Part shown: positions 1 to 11,875 of the stretch, piece by piece | Layout of the letters: every line of letters starts with the position of its first letter | How positions within the stretch are numbered: the stretch's first letter is position 1 | From: Flavobacterium limi | GTDB lineage: Bacteria; Bacteroidota; Bacteroidia; Flavobacteriales; Flavobacteriaceae | Assembly (NCBI RefSeq): GCF_010645075.1 | Contig: NZ_JAADZV010000006.1 | Location: forward strand, 1 to 64,000 | Length of the DNA: 64,000 bases | Direction: 5' to 3' | The notes under the pieces: generated by a model | Database searches by the model: none | Told to the model about the DNA's origin: nothing | The model's input: only the letters and a program-made list of their open reading frames with translations | Translations under genes and position numbers: made by a program

Positions 1-1908
1 ATTAAGGATCCTGTAACAGGTTGTGAAAGTTCAGTTCGTTTAGCAGTAACAATTACTATAAAGGATCCGGGTACACCGACTACAACAGATACTACACAAG
101 ATTTCTGCTTGGTAAATGCACCAACCGTTGCCAATATTCAGGTAAACGAATCCAATGTGGTTTGGTACAATTCATTAACCAGTACCACAGCGATTGCATC
201 TACAACCGCTTTGGCAAACGGAATTTATTATGGAGCTATTTTAGACCCTGTTACAAATTGTCAAAGTGCTGTAAGATTACAAGTAACTATTACGGTAACC
301 AATCCAGCGACACCGACAACTACAGATACTACACAAGATTTCTGTATAGTAAATTCACCAACCGTTGCCAATATTCAGGTAAATGAAACGAATGTAGTTT
401 GGTATGGTACGCTAACAAGTACAACAGCACTTGCGCCAACAACAGCTTTAGTAAACGGAATTTATTATGGAACAATTTTGAATCCAATGACAGGTTGCGA
501 AAGCAGTACAAGATTACAGGTAAGTGTAACAATTAATAATCCAACTGCAACACCAACTACCAATTCTGCTACTCAAAATTTCTGTTCATCTAATGCACCA
601 ACGGTTGCTAATATTCAGGTAAATGAAGCGAACGTAGTTTGGTACAGTAATCCAAATGGTGGAACTGCATTACCGGCAATAACACCTTTGACTACAGGTT
701 TATATTATGGTGCTATTTCAAGTTTAATAGGCTGTGAAAATCCTGTACGATTGATAGTTACAGTAAATGTAAATACTCCTGGTGTAGTTACTACAACAAG
801 TACAACACAAAGATTTTGCCTGTCAAAAGCTCCAACTGTTGCTAATATTCAGGTAAATGAAACGAATGTAATTTGGTACAGTACACAGACTGGAGGAACA
901 CCTTTAGCAGCTAATACACCGCTTACAGCTACGACTTATTACGCTACGTTACTTAGTAATATAACGAATGGCTGTGCAAATGCAACACGCTTAGCAGTAG
1001 CGGTTAGTTTTGAAAATGATGCTTTGTACCCAATTACTTCAACAGATGACACACCATGTGTTTTCCAAGGGGTAACATATTCTGTGGCAAACGGAAAATC
1101 AAATTATGTTTGGTCTGTTACTAATGGGACAATAACTTCCGGAGGAGGAACTACTAATGGATCTGCAACAATTTCATGGTCTGATGTTGGACCGGGAACA
1201 GTTACAGTAACATACATCAATACATGTGATGAAACCACTACAAAGACATTAAATGTAACAGTAGCAACATGTTCAGATCTTACCATAACGAATACAGTTA
1301 GTAATCCTACTCCTAATTTTGGTGAAGAAATTGTCTTTACCATAACAGTAAATAATGTTGGTCAGGGCACTATTCTTAATACGCTGGTTAGTGATTTGCT
1401 TCCAAGCGGATATGAATTCGTATCAGCTTCAACATCAGCAGGTGTGTATGATGCTTCTCAGATTTGGACAATTCCAACTTTAAATGCTGGAGAAAGTGAA
1501 ACACTTGAAATAAGAGTGATTGTGCTGCCAAATGGTAATTACCTAAACGTAGCCACTATCGAAATTTCAACTCCTTTAGATGTAGATCCAACAAACAATA
1601 CAGCTTCAGCTACTATAGAACCAATTTGTTTAACGGTTTACAATGAGTTTACGCCAAATAGTGACGGAGCAAATGACTTTTTCAGAATTGACTGTATTGA
1701 ATCATATCCAAATAATGAATTAAAAGTATTTAACAGATATGGTGCTTTAGTTTACAGTAAAAGAGGTTATCAAAATGACTGGGACGGAACAGCTAATGTA
1801 TCCGGAGTTATAAATAGAGGAGATATGCTGCCAACCGGTACTTATTTTTATGTGATAGACATTGGAGACGGAAAAGTTAAAAAAGGATGGTTATCTATAA
1901 TGAGATAA
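1..1908 (+). CDS. T9SS type B cargo protein, C-terminal part (5' end outside window)
   Basis: The frame is open from base 1 with no credible start, so this is the C-terminal ~635 residues of a larger surface protein. It holds one partial and four full repeats of 78-80 residues. Each opens with F-C-x-x-N/K-A/S-P-T-V-A-N-I-Q-V-N-E and has a Cys near the end, as in extracellular Ig-like modules. A different PKD/Ig-like module follows (bases ~1021-1275), then a DUF11-type module (~1276-1610), then a terminal domain of about 95 residues (~1615-1905). That domain contains NEFTPNSDGANDFF, KVFNRYG, DWDGT and LPTGTYFYVIDIG and ends in KKGWLSIMR, the signature of the gliding-motility-associated (type B) T9SS sorting domain. 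The protein is therefore probably exported across the outer membrane and displayed or released. The next gene encodes a PorP/SprF-like protein, the usual partner of type B cargo. It may be an adhesin; the ligand is unknown. Confidence 0.9.
   Translation: MKDPVTGCESSVRLAVTITIKDPGTPTTTDTTQDFCLVNAPTVANIQVNESNVVWYNSLTSTTAIASTTALANGIYYGAILDPVTNCQSAVRLQVTITVTNPATPTTTDTTQDFCIVNSPTVANIQVNETNVVWYGTLTSTTALAPTTALVNGIYYGTILNPMTGCESSTRLQVSVTINNPTATPTTNSATQNFCSSNAPTVANIQVNEANVVWYSNPNGGTALPAITPLTTGLYYGAISSLIGCENPVRLIVTVNVNTPGVVTTTSTTQRFCLSKAPTVANIQVNETNVIWYSTQTGGTPLAANTPLTATTYYATLLSNITNGCANATRLAVAVSFENDALYPITSTDDTPCVFQGVTYSVANGKSNYVWSVTNGTITSGGGTTNGSATISWSDVGPGTVTVTYINTCDETTTKTLNVTVATCSDLTITNTVSNPTPNFGEEIVFTITVNNVGQGTILNTLVSDLLPSGYEFVSASTSAGVYDASQIWTIPTLNAGESETLEIRVIVLPNGNYLNVATIEISTPLDVDPTNNTASATIEPICLTVYNEFTPNSDGANDFFRIDCIESYPNNELKVFNRYGALVYSKRGYQNDWDGTANVSGVINRGDMLPTGTYFYVIDIGDGKVKKGWLSIMR
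103..1020 (+). repeat. Tandem coding repeats (~237 bp unit, four copies)
   Basis: Four consecutive units start at about 103, 340, 580 and 814, spaced 237, 240 and 234 bp. A further partial unit occupies 1-102. Each unit has a near-identical core around GCCAATATTCAGGTAAA (or GCTAATATTCAGGTAAA) near its start. The units encode the Ig-like modules of the cargo protein. The DNA-level similarity suggests recent duplication or ongoing recombination, and copy number may vary between strains. Confidence 0.9.
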
Positions 1909-1950
1909 GTATCATAATCGTCTAATTAATTAAACTAAATAAGTATCGTT

Positions 1951-2883
1951 ATGAAACTATATATAAAATCATTAGAAACATATTTCATTTTAATATGTTC
2001 TATCATCACATTTAGTGCAAGAGCACAGCAAGATCCAGAATATACACAATATATGTATAACACGATGGCAGTAAATCCGGCTTATGCCGGGTCTACTGGG
2101 GTGTTAGAGGCTACACTTTTACATCGTTCGCAATGGGTCGGGATTTCTGGAGCGCCTCAAACACAATCATTTTCTATTCATGCACCGCTCCGAAACGAAA
2201 AGATTGGTTTAGGATTAAGTGTTGTAAACGACAAAATTGGTCCCTCAAGTGAATTGTATCTTGACGGAAACTTCTCTTATTCATTGGCTTTGGGTTATGA
2301 AAAAAGACTTGCCTTTGGTCTAAAAGCAGGTATGAGAATGTTAAATATCGACTGGACTAAAGGAAGATATTACGATCCTAATGATGTGCTTTTAAATCAG
2401 AATATTGACAATCAGATGAAACTGGCAGTCGGTGCAGGAGTTTATTACTACACTGATAAATGGTATGTAGGAGTTGCTGTTCCGAGCTTTATCAAAAATG
2501 ATTATTATGATGATGTTCAGGAATCAATAAGCTACGATCGTCTGCATTATTATTTTATGGGAGGATATGTGTTTGATTTAAATCCGAATTTAAAATTCAA
2601 ACCTGCATTTTTAATAAAAGCTGTGAGTGGTGCTCCGCTTACCGCTGATGTTTCGGCAAACTTCATGTTATATGAAAAATTTGTTATCGGAGCAGCTTAT
2701 CGTACAGATGATTCGGTAAGTGTTCTGGCAGGTTTTCAAATATCAAGAAATTTTTACCTCGGATATGCTTTTGATTACACGGTAAGTGAATTGAATAAGT
2801 ATAATGACGGTTCGCATGAAATCATTCTGAAATATCAGTTTAACAAAAATGAAAGTAAAATCAAATCACCTCGATTCTTCTAA
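1951..2883 (+). CDS. PorP/SprF family T9SS outer-membrane protein
   Basis: This 310-residue protein has an N-terminal signal (hydrophobic to about residue 25, ending SARAQ). The classic PorP/SprF opening follows: Q-Q-D-P-E-Y-T-Q-Y-M-Y-N-T, then NPAYAGS. The rest alternates polar and hydrophobic residues with many aromatics, as in an outer-membrane beta-barrel. In Flavobacterium johnsoniae, SprF is required for secretion of the type B cargo SprB, and PorP-like proteins are commonly encoded beside their type B cargo. Here the gene lies 42 bp after such a cargo gene and 11 bp before an OmpA/PD40 gene, so all three are probably one transcript. I infer that it is dedicated to the upstream protein. 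It need not be the genome's main SprF, so no symbol is given. Confidence 0.9.
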   Translation: MKLYIKSLETYFILICSIITFSARAQQDPEYTQYMYNTMAVNPAYAGSTGVLEATLLHRSQWVGISGAPQTQSFSIHAPLRNEKIGLGLSVVNDKIGPSSELYLDGNFSYSLALGYEKRLAFGLKAGMRMLNIDWTKGRYYDPNDVLLNQNIDNQMKLAVGAGVYYYTDKWYVGVAVPSFIKNDYYDDVQESISYDRLHYYFMGGYVFDLNPNLKFKPAFLIKAVSGAPLTADVSANFMLYEKFVIGAAYRTDDSVSVLAGFQISRNFYLGYAFDYTVSELNKYNDGSHEIILKYQFNKNESKIKSPRFF

Positions 2884-2894
2884 AAAATAATCTT

Positions 2895-4829
2895 ATGAAA
2901 AAAATATATATCCTAAGTTTAGTTTTGAGTTTTACGGTTTGTTTTGCTCAGACTAATTTAAAAAAGGCCGATGCGCTGTTTAAAAATTATTCTTATGCCG
3001 ATGCTTCAAAAGCATATGAAGAAATTTTACAAAATATAAAAAAGCCTTCAACACAAACGATAAAAAATGCAGCTGATTCGTATTATTTTATTTCAGATTC
3101 CAGAAATGCTTTAAAATGGTACAGAAAATTATACGAAGTACAGGGCAATAATTTAACGGATATTTACTATTTACGCTACATCCAGTCTATGAAAGCAGTT
3201 ATGGATTACGATGAAGCAAATAGAGTAACAAAAGAATATCTGGATAAAAAAGGCGATAAAAATGAAATCAACAGATATCTGGCTCAAAAAAAGCACATGG
3301 ACAGTTTATCCAAAGCAAAATCGCTCTATGAAATAAAAGATCTGGATATAAACACCAGTAAATCTGATTTTGGAGCTACATTTTTTCAGGATAAAATTGT
3401 TTTTACCTCTGCCAGGGATACCACTAAGTTTAGCGAAAAACTATACACCTGGAATAATCAGCCTTTTTTGAATTTATATGTTGCCGAAAGAAATCAGGCA
3501 GATGGGAGTTTGTTTAATGAAACAGTGTTTTTACCAAATGTAATGACTAAGTACCACGAAGCAACGGCTACTTTTGGTGCAGATGGTAAAACAATTTATT
3601 ATACGACAAACATTGTTAAAAAGAATAAATTGGTTGTTGATGAAACAAAGACCAACAATTTTCAAATTATTAAAGGTGATATAGTCGACAATAAGTTAGA
3701 AAATCCAAAAAAAGTGTTTTTCAATAGTGACGATTATTCTGTTGGCCATCCTTCATTAAGTGAGGATGGGCAATGGCTTTTCTTCGCATCAGACATGCCG
3801 GGAGGTTACGGTGAAACCGATTTGTACTATGTAAAAATAGCTGCTGATGGAACCATGAGTTCTCCTGTAAATTTAGGACCAAAAATCAATACTATCGGTA
3901 ACGATCTTTTTCCGTTTTTCAGAAATGGAGTTCTTTATTTTTCTTCAGACGGTCATTATGGCTGGGGAGATCTGGATATTTACGAAAGTAAATTTTTATC
4001 TAATGGAGACTTTTCTGATCCACGAAATTTGGGAGCTCCTATAAATAGCAATAAGGATGATTTTGCTTTTATAATTGACAAAACAGGTCGATTTGGTTAC
4101 ATATCTTCAAACAGAGAAGGAGGAAAAGGAGATGATGATATTTATTCTTTTACCAAAGGAACTCCGGTTTGCAATCAGACTATTTCGGGAATCGCAGTAG
4201 ATCGTAAAACAAAGCAGCCTCTTACAGATGTTGTGATAATGGGATACAGTTCTTTCAGTGATATTCTTGGTGAAACAAAAACAAATTTTGAAGGTAAATA
4301 TGCTTTGGTTGTTCCGTGTGGAAAGACTGTGAAAATGATTGCAGCAAAACCCAATTACAGCAGTGATGAAAAGTCAGTAGAAACTACGTTAGAAAACGAA
4401 GGAGAAATTCCAAATGTCAATTTTGAACTTAGCAATTATGACGATTTGGTGGTAAAGAAAAAAGGTGTTGAAAAAGTAGATGTAAAACCCATTTATTTTG
4501 ATTATGACAAATATGAAATAACACCTTTGGCTATAGAAGAATTGACTAAAGTGGTTTTTATTATGCAAAAATTCCCTAACATCCGCATTAAAATTGAATC
4601 ACATACGGACTCGAGGGGAAAAGATTCTTATAACCTGAAACTTTCTGATAACAGGGCAAAATCAACACGCGATTACATTATTTCGCAAAATATTGATGCT
4701 TCAAGGATAGAAAGTGCTATTGGTTACGGAGAAACGCGATTAATTAATAAATGTAAAAATGGTGTAAAATGTACAGAAGAGGAGCATTTATTAAACAGAC
4801 GTTCGGATTTTATTATTATTCATAAATAA
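2895..4829 (+). CDS. OmpA family protein with TPR, PD40 and carboxypeptidase-regulatory-like domains
   Basis: This 644-residue protein starts with a Sec signal (residues 1-19, ending VCFAQ). A helical TPR-like region runs to about residue 130. WD40-like (PD40) beta-propeller blades span about 150-415, with motifs such as PSLSEDGQWLFFASD and GDLDIYES. A carboxypeptidase-regulatory-like beta-sandwich covers about 428-510 (ISGIAVDRKTKQPL..). The C-terminal OmpA peptidoglycan-binding domain spans ~528-644 (IYFDYDKYEI, SHTDSRG, NRAKSTRDYI, NRRSDF). This architecture recurs in Bacteroidota next to PorP/SprF genes and is related to the P. gingivalis T9SS protein PorE. It probably tethers the PorP-like barrel or its cargo to peptidoglycan. 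It is the last gene of the cassette and is followed by a terminator. Confidence 0.88.
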   Translation: MKKIYILSLVLSFTVCFAQTNLKKADALFKNYSYADASKAYEEILQNIKKPSTQTIKNAADSYYFISDSRNALKWYRKLYEVQGNNLTDIYYLRYIQSMKAVMDYDEANRVTKEYLDKKGDKNEINRYLAQKKHMDSLSKAKSLYEIKDLDINTSKSDFGATFFQDKIVFTSARDTTKFSEKLYTWNNQPFLNLYVAERNQADGSLFNETVFLPNVMTKYHEATATFGADGKTIYYTTNIVKKNKLVVDETKTNNFQIIKGDIVDNKLENPKKVFFNSDDYSVGHPSLSEDGQWLFFASDMPGGYGETDLYYVKIAADGTMSSPVNLGPKINTIGNDLFPFFRNGVLYFSSDGHYGWGDLDIYESKFLSNGDFSDPRNLGAPINSNKDDFAFIIDKTGRFGYISSNREGGKGDDDIYSFTKGTPVCNQTISGIAVDRKTKQPLTDVVIMGYSSFSDILGETKTNFEGKYALVVPCGKTVKMIAAKPNYSSDEKSVETTLENEGEIPNVNFELSNYDDLVVKKKGVEKVDVKPIYFDYDKYEITPLAIEELTKVVFIMQKFPNIRIKIESHTDSRGKDSYNLKLSDNRAKSTRDYIISQNIDASRIESAIGYGETRLINKCKNGVKCTEEEHLLNRRSDFIIIHK

Positions 4830-4882
4830 ATTAGTGTTTTTTATTTAGGTTGTTGATTATCACTTTTAAAAGTGCAGAAAGT

Positions 4883-4909
4883 AAAACCATTTGGAAGCTG
4901 GTTTTTTTT
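4883..4909 (+). terminator. Terminator after OmpA/PorP operon
   Basis: A stem AAAACCA / TGGTTTT with a 9-nt loop is followed at once by a run of T. It lies about 55 bp after the OmpA stop codon. A short perfect palindrome, CACTTTTAAAAGTG (4861-4874), precedes it. Confidence 0.55.
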
Positions 4910-4940
4910 AATTCTTTTTTAAGAATAATGGACAAGAAGA

Positions 4941-4978
4941 AAATCAAGTTGCAAATTTTGCAACTTGATTTTTGATTT
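4941..4978 (+). terminator. Second strong hairpin terminator
   Basis: A 12-bp perfect stem AAATCAAGTTGC / GCAACTTGATTT (4941-4952 with 4960-4971) with a 7-nt loop is followed by a T-rich tract. Together with the hairpin at 4883 it separates the envelope operon from ligA. Confidence 0.75.
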
Positions 4979-5022
4979 TTTAAAACTTTTTGGTTTTAAT
5001 ATTTTACAATAAAAAATAATCC

Positions 5023-5030
5023 TAATTTTG
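5023..5030 (+). promoter_or_regulatory. Probable -7 element of ligA promoter
   Basis: TAATTTTG matches the Bacteroidota -7 consensus TAnnTTTG. It sits 46 bp before the ligA ATG and after the terminators. No good TTG (-33) lies at the usual spacing, so only the -7 box is supported. Confidence 0.4.
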
Positions 5031-5070
5031 AGACTCTGTTTTTATAAATTATAATCAGCATTATTTTTAA

Positions 5071-7736
<2,666 letters not shown>

Positions 7737-7747
<11 letters not shown>

Positions 7748-8648
7748 TAGATTTCCCCTGATTAGTATGGGATTTATTCCTGTTGAAATAAAAATCGATT
7801 CTGCCTAAATTTATTCCGTAGCATCCCACCTGATTTACCAGAACATCTTCTCCCGCTTTGTTTTTTACAATAGTAGGTTTGTCTAAAAAGGTATGTGTAT
7901 GACCGCCAATGATCAAGTCAATATCCTGAGTTAATTCGGCTAATTTCAAATCGCAAATTCTTGTAGCATCATCTTTGTATTTGTAACCCAAATGCGAAAG
8001 ACAAATAACAAGGTCGCATTTTTCTTCTTTTTTTAGCAACTGCGTCATGTCCTGCGCAATTTCTACAGGATTATTGTAAACAGTTTCTTTGTACATTTTT
8101 TTATCAACGAGTCCGTCAAGCTCTATTCCTAAACCAAAAACACCAACTTTAATTCCATTTTTATTGAAAATTTTGTATGGTTTTACAAGTCCGTTCATGA
8201 TGGTGTTTTTAAAATCATAATTCGAACAGATGAAATCAAAACTGGCATGTGGCATTTGTGCATACAATCCGTCAAGACCATTATCAAAATCGTGGTTTCC
8301 AATGGTTGAAGCATCATATTTCATCATGCTCATTAGCTTGAATTCAAGTTCGCCTCCATAATAATTAAAATAAGGTGTTCCCTGAAAAATATCGCCTGCA
8401 TCCAGTAAAAGCACATTTGGATTTTCTTTTCGAATGGTTTCAATAAGAGCTGCCCTGCGTGATACACCACCTTTGTTGGGATTTCGCGGATCATCAGCCG
8501 GAAAAGGATCGATATGACTGTGAACATCATTCGTATGAAGAACAGTTAAATGCTTTATATCGTTTGTTTCAAAACTGCTCAATGACAAGCCTAGACTTAA
8601 TAAAGCAGTACCTGCAGCCGTTTTTTCGATAAATTCTCTTCTTTTCAT
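7737..8648 (-). CDS. Metallophosphatase (5'-nucleotidase N-terminal domain as a separate protein)
   Basis: The 303 residues hold only the catalytic metallophosphoesterase half of the UshA/5'-nucleotidase family. All metal-binding motifs are present: HTNDVHSH (D-x-H), LLDAGDIFQGTPYF (GD-x-x-Q-G), IGNHDFD (GNHD), a later H in ICLSHLG, and GGHTHTF. The N-terminus MKRREFIEKTAAGTALLSLG has the appearance of a Tat-type signal, so the protein probably works in the periplasm. The substrate-binding C-terminal domain is missing here but is encoded 50 bp upstream as a separate lipoprotein. The two probably act together, or are independent phosphatases, on nucleotides or other phosphate esters. The exact substrate cannot be read from the sequence. 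Confidence 0.88.
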
Positions 8649-8698
8649 TGTGTATGTTTTTTGCGAAAATCCTGTATTTATATTTGATTCTAATCTGA

Positions 8699-9478
8699 TT
8701 ATTCTTCTGTGATTCGGATGTCTTTTGGAACCGGAATCGTATCAACTTCTTTAAAATAATCAATCAGTACGTTCCGAAGTTTATAATTCAGGTCATATTT
8801 TTGGATAGATTTGAGGAAAAAGTTCATACTATCACCGCCATTTGCCAGATAATCATTTGTGGCAATATAATATGTTCGGCTCGTATCAAGAGGCTTTCCC
8901 TGAATTTGAATGTTTTTAGCAGTGTTATCTTTTGAAATAGTGAAAGTCATTCCGGACAAAGGATGAGGTTTCTTTTCTTTAATTATATAAGAAGTCATTT
9001 CAAGAATCTGATCACCTTTTAAAGCAAGCACCACCAAATTATTTTCAAAAGGCATAATTTCAAATGCGGTTCTTGTAGTTACATTTCCTTTTGGTAATAT
9101 AGCTCTGATTCCACCATGATTCAAAAGGCATAAGTCAATCTCCTTTTTTTCACGGGCCTTGAAAATATGATTACCTTTTTGTAGACAAATATCAGCCATT
9201 AGGTTACCAATGCTGGTTTGCCATTTCCCGGTGCTTTTATCAAGTGTTTCCGGACAATATGCTAATATGTTATCTAAGTCTTCATTAATGTGATCGCGAT
9301 AAGGTTTGATGAAATTTTCAATCTCACGTGTCTGGTTATCTTTTTCGGTAACCGGAAGCTGTTTTCCTTCTATCTTAGTTAAGTTGTAATTCTTCTGGCT
9401 GCATGAGAATACAAAAAAGAGTGTTAAGAATATAACAAAAAGTTTTAAAAATCCGTTATACTTTTTTAGTTTTACCAT
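8699..9478 (-). CDS. 5'-nucleotidase C-terminal domain lipoprotein
   Basis: This 259-residue protein begins with a lipoprotein signal (FVFSC lipobox; Cys near residue 26). It carries the C-terminal substrate-binding domain of 5'-nucleotidases: GNLMADI, LLNHGGIRAILPKG (N-x-GGIR), and TNDYLANGGDSM. No metallophosphoesterase motif is present, so it should not hydrolyse anything alone. It is the first gene of a two-gene - strand unit, and the catalytic half lies directly downstream. Gene order is therefore the reverse of domain order in the fused enzyme. The 5' neighbour is divergent, with only 47 bp between starts. Confidence 0.88.
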   Translation of the reverse strand: MVKLKKYNGFLKLFVIFLTLFFVFSCSQKNYNLTKIEGKQLPVTEKDNQTREIENFIKPYRDHINEDLDNILAYCPETLDKSTGKWQTSIGNLMADICLQKGNHIFKAREKKEIDLCLLNHGGIRAILPKGNVTTRTAFEIMPFENNLVVLALKGDQILEMTSYIIKEKKPHPLSGMTFTISKDNTAKNIQIQGKPLDTSRTYYIATNDYLANGGDSMNFFLKSIQKYDLNYKLRNVLIDYFKEVDTIPVPKDIRITEE

Positions 9479-9499
9479 CTTAAATGCGACTTAAATAAT

Positions 9500-9507
9500 T
9501 AATTTTG
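9500..9507 (+). promoter_or_regulatory. Possible -7 element for the 9526 gene
   Basis: TAATTTTG matches TAnnTTTG, 18 bp before the ATG, in a 47-bp divergent spacer. No clear TTG partner is visible, so this is weak. Confidence 0.3.
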
Positions 9508-9525
9508 TAATCTGGTAAAATTACT

Positions 9526-10038
9526 ATGTTTTTAAATTATCTGAAGGATTTTTTTATAAAAAAAACATTAAAAAATAATTTGCTTAATGTAAAAAAAGAA
9601 GTCTTTACCAGTAATGTACAAACGATAGGGTTATTGATTGATGAAAGTGATTTTAGTTACTCAAAGTTAATTATTGACGAACTGATTTTAAATGGAATTA
9701 CTCCAGGAAATATCAAAGTTGTTGTGTACCGGAATAAATTTAGGGATAAGGAAGAATACGAATTTCCAACTTTTACAAAAAAGCATATAGACTGGAACGG
9801 AGAAATTAAATTACCATTTTTAACTGAATTTATTGAAACAGAATTTGATCTTTTGATTAGTTATTATGATGTTCAGAAACCTACTTTGAAACTGATTACA
9901 AATCAATCAAAAGCTAAATTTAAAGTTGGATTTGCATCAATAGATAAAAATATAAATCGTTGGATGATAAATACTTCTTTAAGTAATTATAAACTTTTCG
10001 TTTTCGAATTGTTTAAGTATTTAAAAAATATAAAATAA
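9526..10038 (+). CDS. Conserved hypothetical protein (DUF6913-like)
   Basis: This is a 170-residue soluble, basic protein without signal or membrane segment. I recognise it as the conserved flavobacterial protein usually found just before dapA, which I believe is DUF6913, from overall pattern and context only. Visible features are an N-terminal basic helix, a strand-turn pattern TIGLLIDESDF around residue 35, and a central FDLLISYYDVQ strand, which suggests an alpha/beta fold. Its end is 16 bp from dapA, so the genes are likely cotranscribed. No function can be stated. Confidence 0.75.
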   Translation: MFLNYLKDFFIKKTLKNNLLNVKKEVFTSNVQTIGLLIDESDFSYSKLIIDELILNGITPGNIKVVVYRNKFRDKEEYEFPTFTKKHIDWNGEIKLPFLTEFIETEFDLLISYYDVQKPTLKLITNQSKAKFKVGFASIDKNINRWMINTSLSNYKLFVFELFKYLKNIK

Positions 10039-10054
10039 AAATATAATTTAGAAT

Positions 10055-10936
10055 ATGCAATCATTAATAGGAACAGGTGTTGCTCTTGTCACTCCATTTA
10101 AAAAAGACTTTTCAATTGATATCGAAGCTTTACAGCGAATCGTTAATTTTTCGATAGACGGAGGGGTTGAATATCTTGTGGTTATGGGAACAACTGCTGA
10201 AAATGCAACTTTGACCACGTCTGAAAAAGAGCTAGTTATTAGTACTGTGATTGAAGTTAATAACGGAAGACTGCCTTTGGTTCTTGGGGTTGGGGGTAAT
10301 AATACCATGCAGATTGTTGAAGAATTAAAAACAAGGGATTTCTCTGCATTTGAGGCTATTCTTTCAGTTTCTCCTTACTATAATAAACCTACACAAGAAG
10401 GAATTTATCAACATTTTAAAGCCATTGCAGAAGTTTCTCCGGTTCCGGTAATTTTATATAATGTTCCGGGAAGAACATCAAGTAATATGGCGCCTTCAAC
10501 AGTTATTCGCCTTGCTAATGATTTTGAAAATGTTGTAGCAATAAAAGAAGCTGCCGGAGACATGGCTCAGGCTTTGCAATTGATTAAAGATGCACCAAAA
10601 GATTTTCTCGTAATTTCAGGAGACGATATGATTGCCTTACCAATGGTTTTGGCTGGTGGGGCAGGAGTTATCTCTGTTATTGGTCAGGGATTTCCAAAAG
10701 AATTTTCAGAAATGATTCGTTTAGGTCTGAACCGAAAAGTAAATGAAGCTTTTAAAACACAATACTTTTTGTCTGATTGTATTGATATGATTTTTGAACA
10801 GGGAAATCCTGCCGGAATCAAACATGTATTCCAGTCTTTAGGAATTGCTGATAATACTGTTCGTTTACCATTAGTTTCGGTTGATGAATCACTGGCAGGC
10901 CGATTAGATAAATTTGTAAAAGCAGCATTAAAATAA
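10055..10936 (+). CDS. dapA: 4-hydroxy-tetrahydrodipicolinate synthase
   Basis: This 293-residue TIM-barrel enzyme condenses pyruvate with aspartate semialdehyde in the diaminopimelate/lysine pathway, which also feeds peptidoglycan. The Schiff-base lysine is K164 in [10 protein letters not shown]. The catalytic triad residues T47 (MGTTAE) and Y135 (LYNVPGRTS) and the G-R pair at 139-140 are all present. Length matches the family and the ATG start aligns with the expected [15 protein letters not shown] opening. It sits 16 bp after the DUF6913-like gene and is followed by a separate bamD promoter. Confidence 0.97.
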   Translation: MQSLIGTGVALVTPFKKDFSIDIEALQRIVNFSIDGGVEYLVVMGTTAENATLTTSEKELVISTVIEVNNGRLPLVLGVGGNNTMQIVEELKTRDFSAFEAILSVSPYYNKPTQEGIYQHFKAIAEVSPVPVILYNVPGRTSSNMAPSTVIRLANDFENVVAIKEAAGDMAQALQLIKDAPKDFLVISGDDMIALPMVLAGGAGVISVIGQGFPKEFSEMIRLGLNRKVNEAFKTQYFLSDCIDMIFEQGNPAGIKHVFQSLGIADNTVRLPLVSVDESLAGRLDKFVKAALK

Positions 10937-10975
10937 AATAAAAATTCCCTGTATTTTATTGTATCAAAAAATATT

Positions 10976-11005
10976 TTGTAGTAGCTAAATTAATAACTAA
11001 ATTTG
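10976..11005 (+). promoter_or_regulatory. Promoter of bamD operon (TTG-N19-TAnnTTTG)
   Basis: TTG at 10976-10978 and TAAATTTG at 10998-11005 are 19 bp apart, matching the flavobacterial -33/-7 consensus. Transcription should start about 7 bases downstream, near 11012, leaving a leader of about 60 bases before the bamD ATG. Confidence 0.7.
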
Positions 11006-11072
11006 CCACCGAAACTTCGGTGTGATTTTGCTTTGGCATAACTGTCTGAGAAATCATAATAAAAGTAAGAAA

Positions 11073-11867
11073 ATGAAAAAAATAGTATCGCTGTTAATTG
11101 TTATTGCCCTTTTTTGCTCTTGTAGTGATTATCAAAAGGCATTGAAAAATGAAGATGTTGCGGCAAAGTTTGAAATTGCAACAAAGATGTATGAGGCAGG
11201 GAAGTATAATAAAGCAATTAGACTTTTTGAGCAATTAGCGCCTACATACAGAGGAAAACCTCAGGCAGAAAAGCTATTTTATATGTTTTCTCAGTCTTAT
11301 TATAAAACAAAACAGTATTATTTAGCTGGTTATCAGTTTGAAAGTTTTGTTTCAGGATATCCACGAAGCGAAAAAGTTCAGGAAGCTGCTTTTTTAGGAG
11401 CTTACAGTTATTCTAAATTAGCTCCTGTTTATAGTTTAGATCAGACAGATACAGTGAAAGCGTTGGATAAATTACAGGCTTTTATTGATAATTATCCAAA
11501 CTCTGAATATATTGCTCAGGCTAATGAAGCTGTTAAGGTACTAAGCGGAAAGCTGGAAAAAAAGGCATATGAAAATGCTAAAGGATATAACACTATTTCA
11601 GATTATAAATCGGCATTAATTGCCTTTGATAATTTTATTGCAGATTATCCGGGAACTCCATTTAAAGAGGACGCATTGTTTTATAAATATGACTCTGCAT
11701 ATCAATTGGCTATAAACAGTATTCCTCAAAAAATGGAAGAGCGTTTAAATGTTGCAAAAGTGGCTTATAATAACTTGTTGAAGTTTAAAAGCGACACAAA
11801 ATATAAAAAACAGGCAGACGAAATGAATGCCAGAGTTGAAACAGATTTACAAAAATTTACTAAATAA
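11073..11867 (+). CDS. bamD: Outer-membrane assembly lipoprotein BamD
   Basis: BamD is a periplasmic lipoprotein of the BAM complex, which inserts beta-barrels into the outer membrane. The ATG at 11073 gives MKKIVSLLIVIALFCSCSDY, a clean lipoprotein signal. An in-frame GTG at 11022 would bury this signal behind 17 residues and is rejected. The mature ~245 residues are TPR-like helical repeats (AGKYNKAIRLFEQLAP, YYLAGYQFESFVSGYPRSEK, DYKSALIAFDNFIADYPGTPFKEDA), matching the BamD/YfiO fold. Spacing of 8 bp to rpoZ and then 9 bp to coaBC shows one operon. It is driven by the promoter at 10976. Confidence 0.93.
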   Translation: MKKIVSLLIVIALFCSCSDYQKALKNEDVAAKFEIATKMYEAGKYNKAIRLFEQLAPTYRGKPQAEKLFYMFSQSYYKTKQYYLAGYQFESFVSGYPRSEKVQEAAFLGAYSYSKLAPVYSLDQTDTVKALDKLQAFIDNYPNSEYIAQANEAVKVLSGKLEKKAYENAKGYNTISDYKSALIAFDNFIADYPGTPFKEDALFYKYDSAYQLAINSIPQKMEERLNVAKVAYNNLLKFKSDTKYKKQADEMNARVETDLQKFTK

Positions 11868-11875
11868 ATAAAGTC

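Noticed and set aside
103..1020. CRISPR-like array from regular ~240-bp repeats
   Set aside because: The repeats are coding, in frame, far too long per unit and lack spacers; they encode Ig-like modules.
109..1908. TTG at 109 as start of the first CDS
   Set aside because: The frame is open from base 1 and repeat unit sequence continues upstream, so the gene is cut by the window edge.
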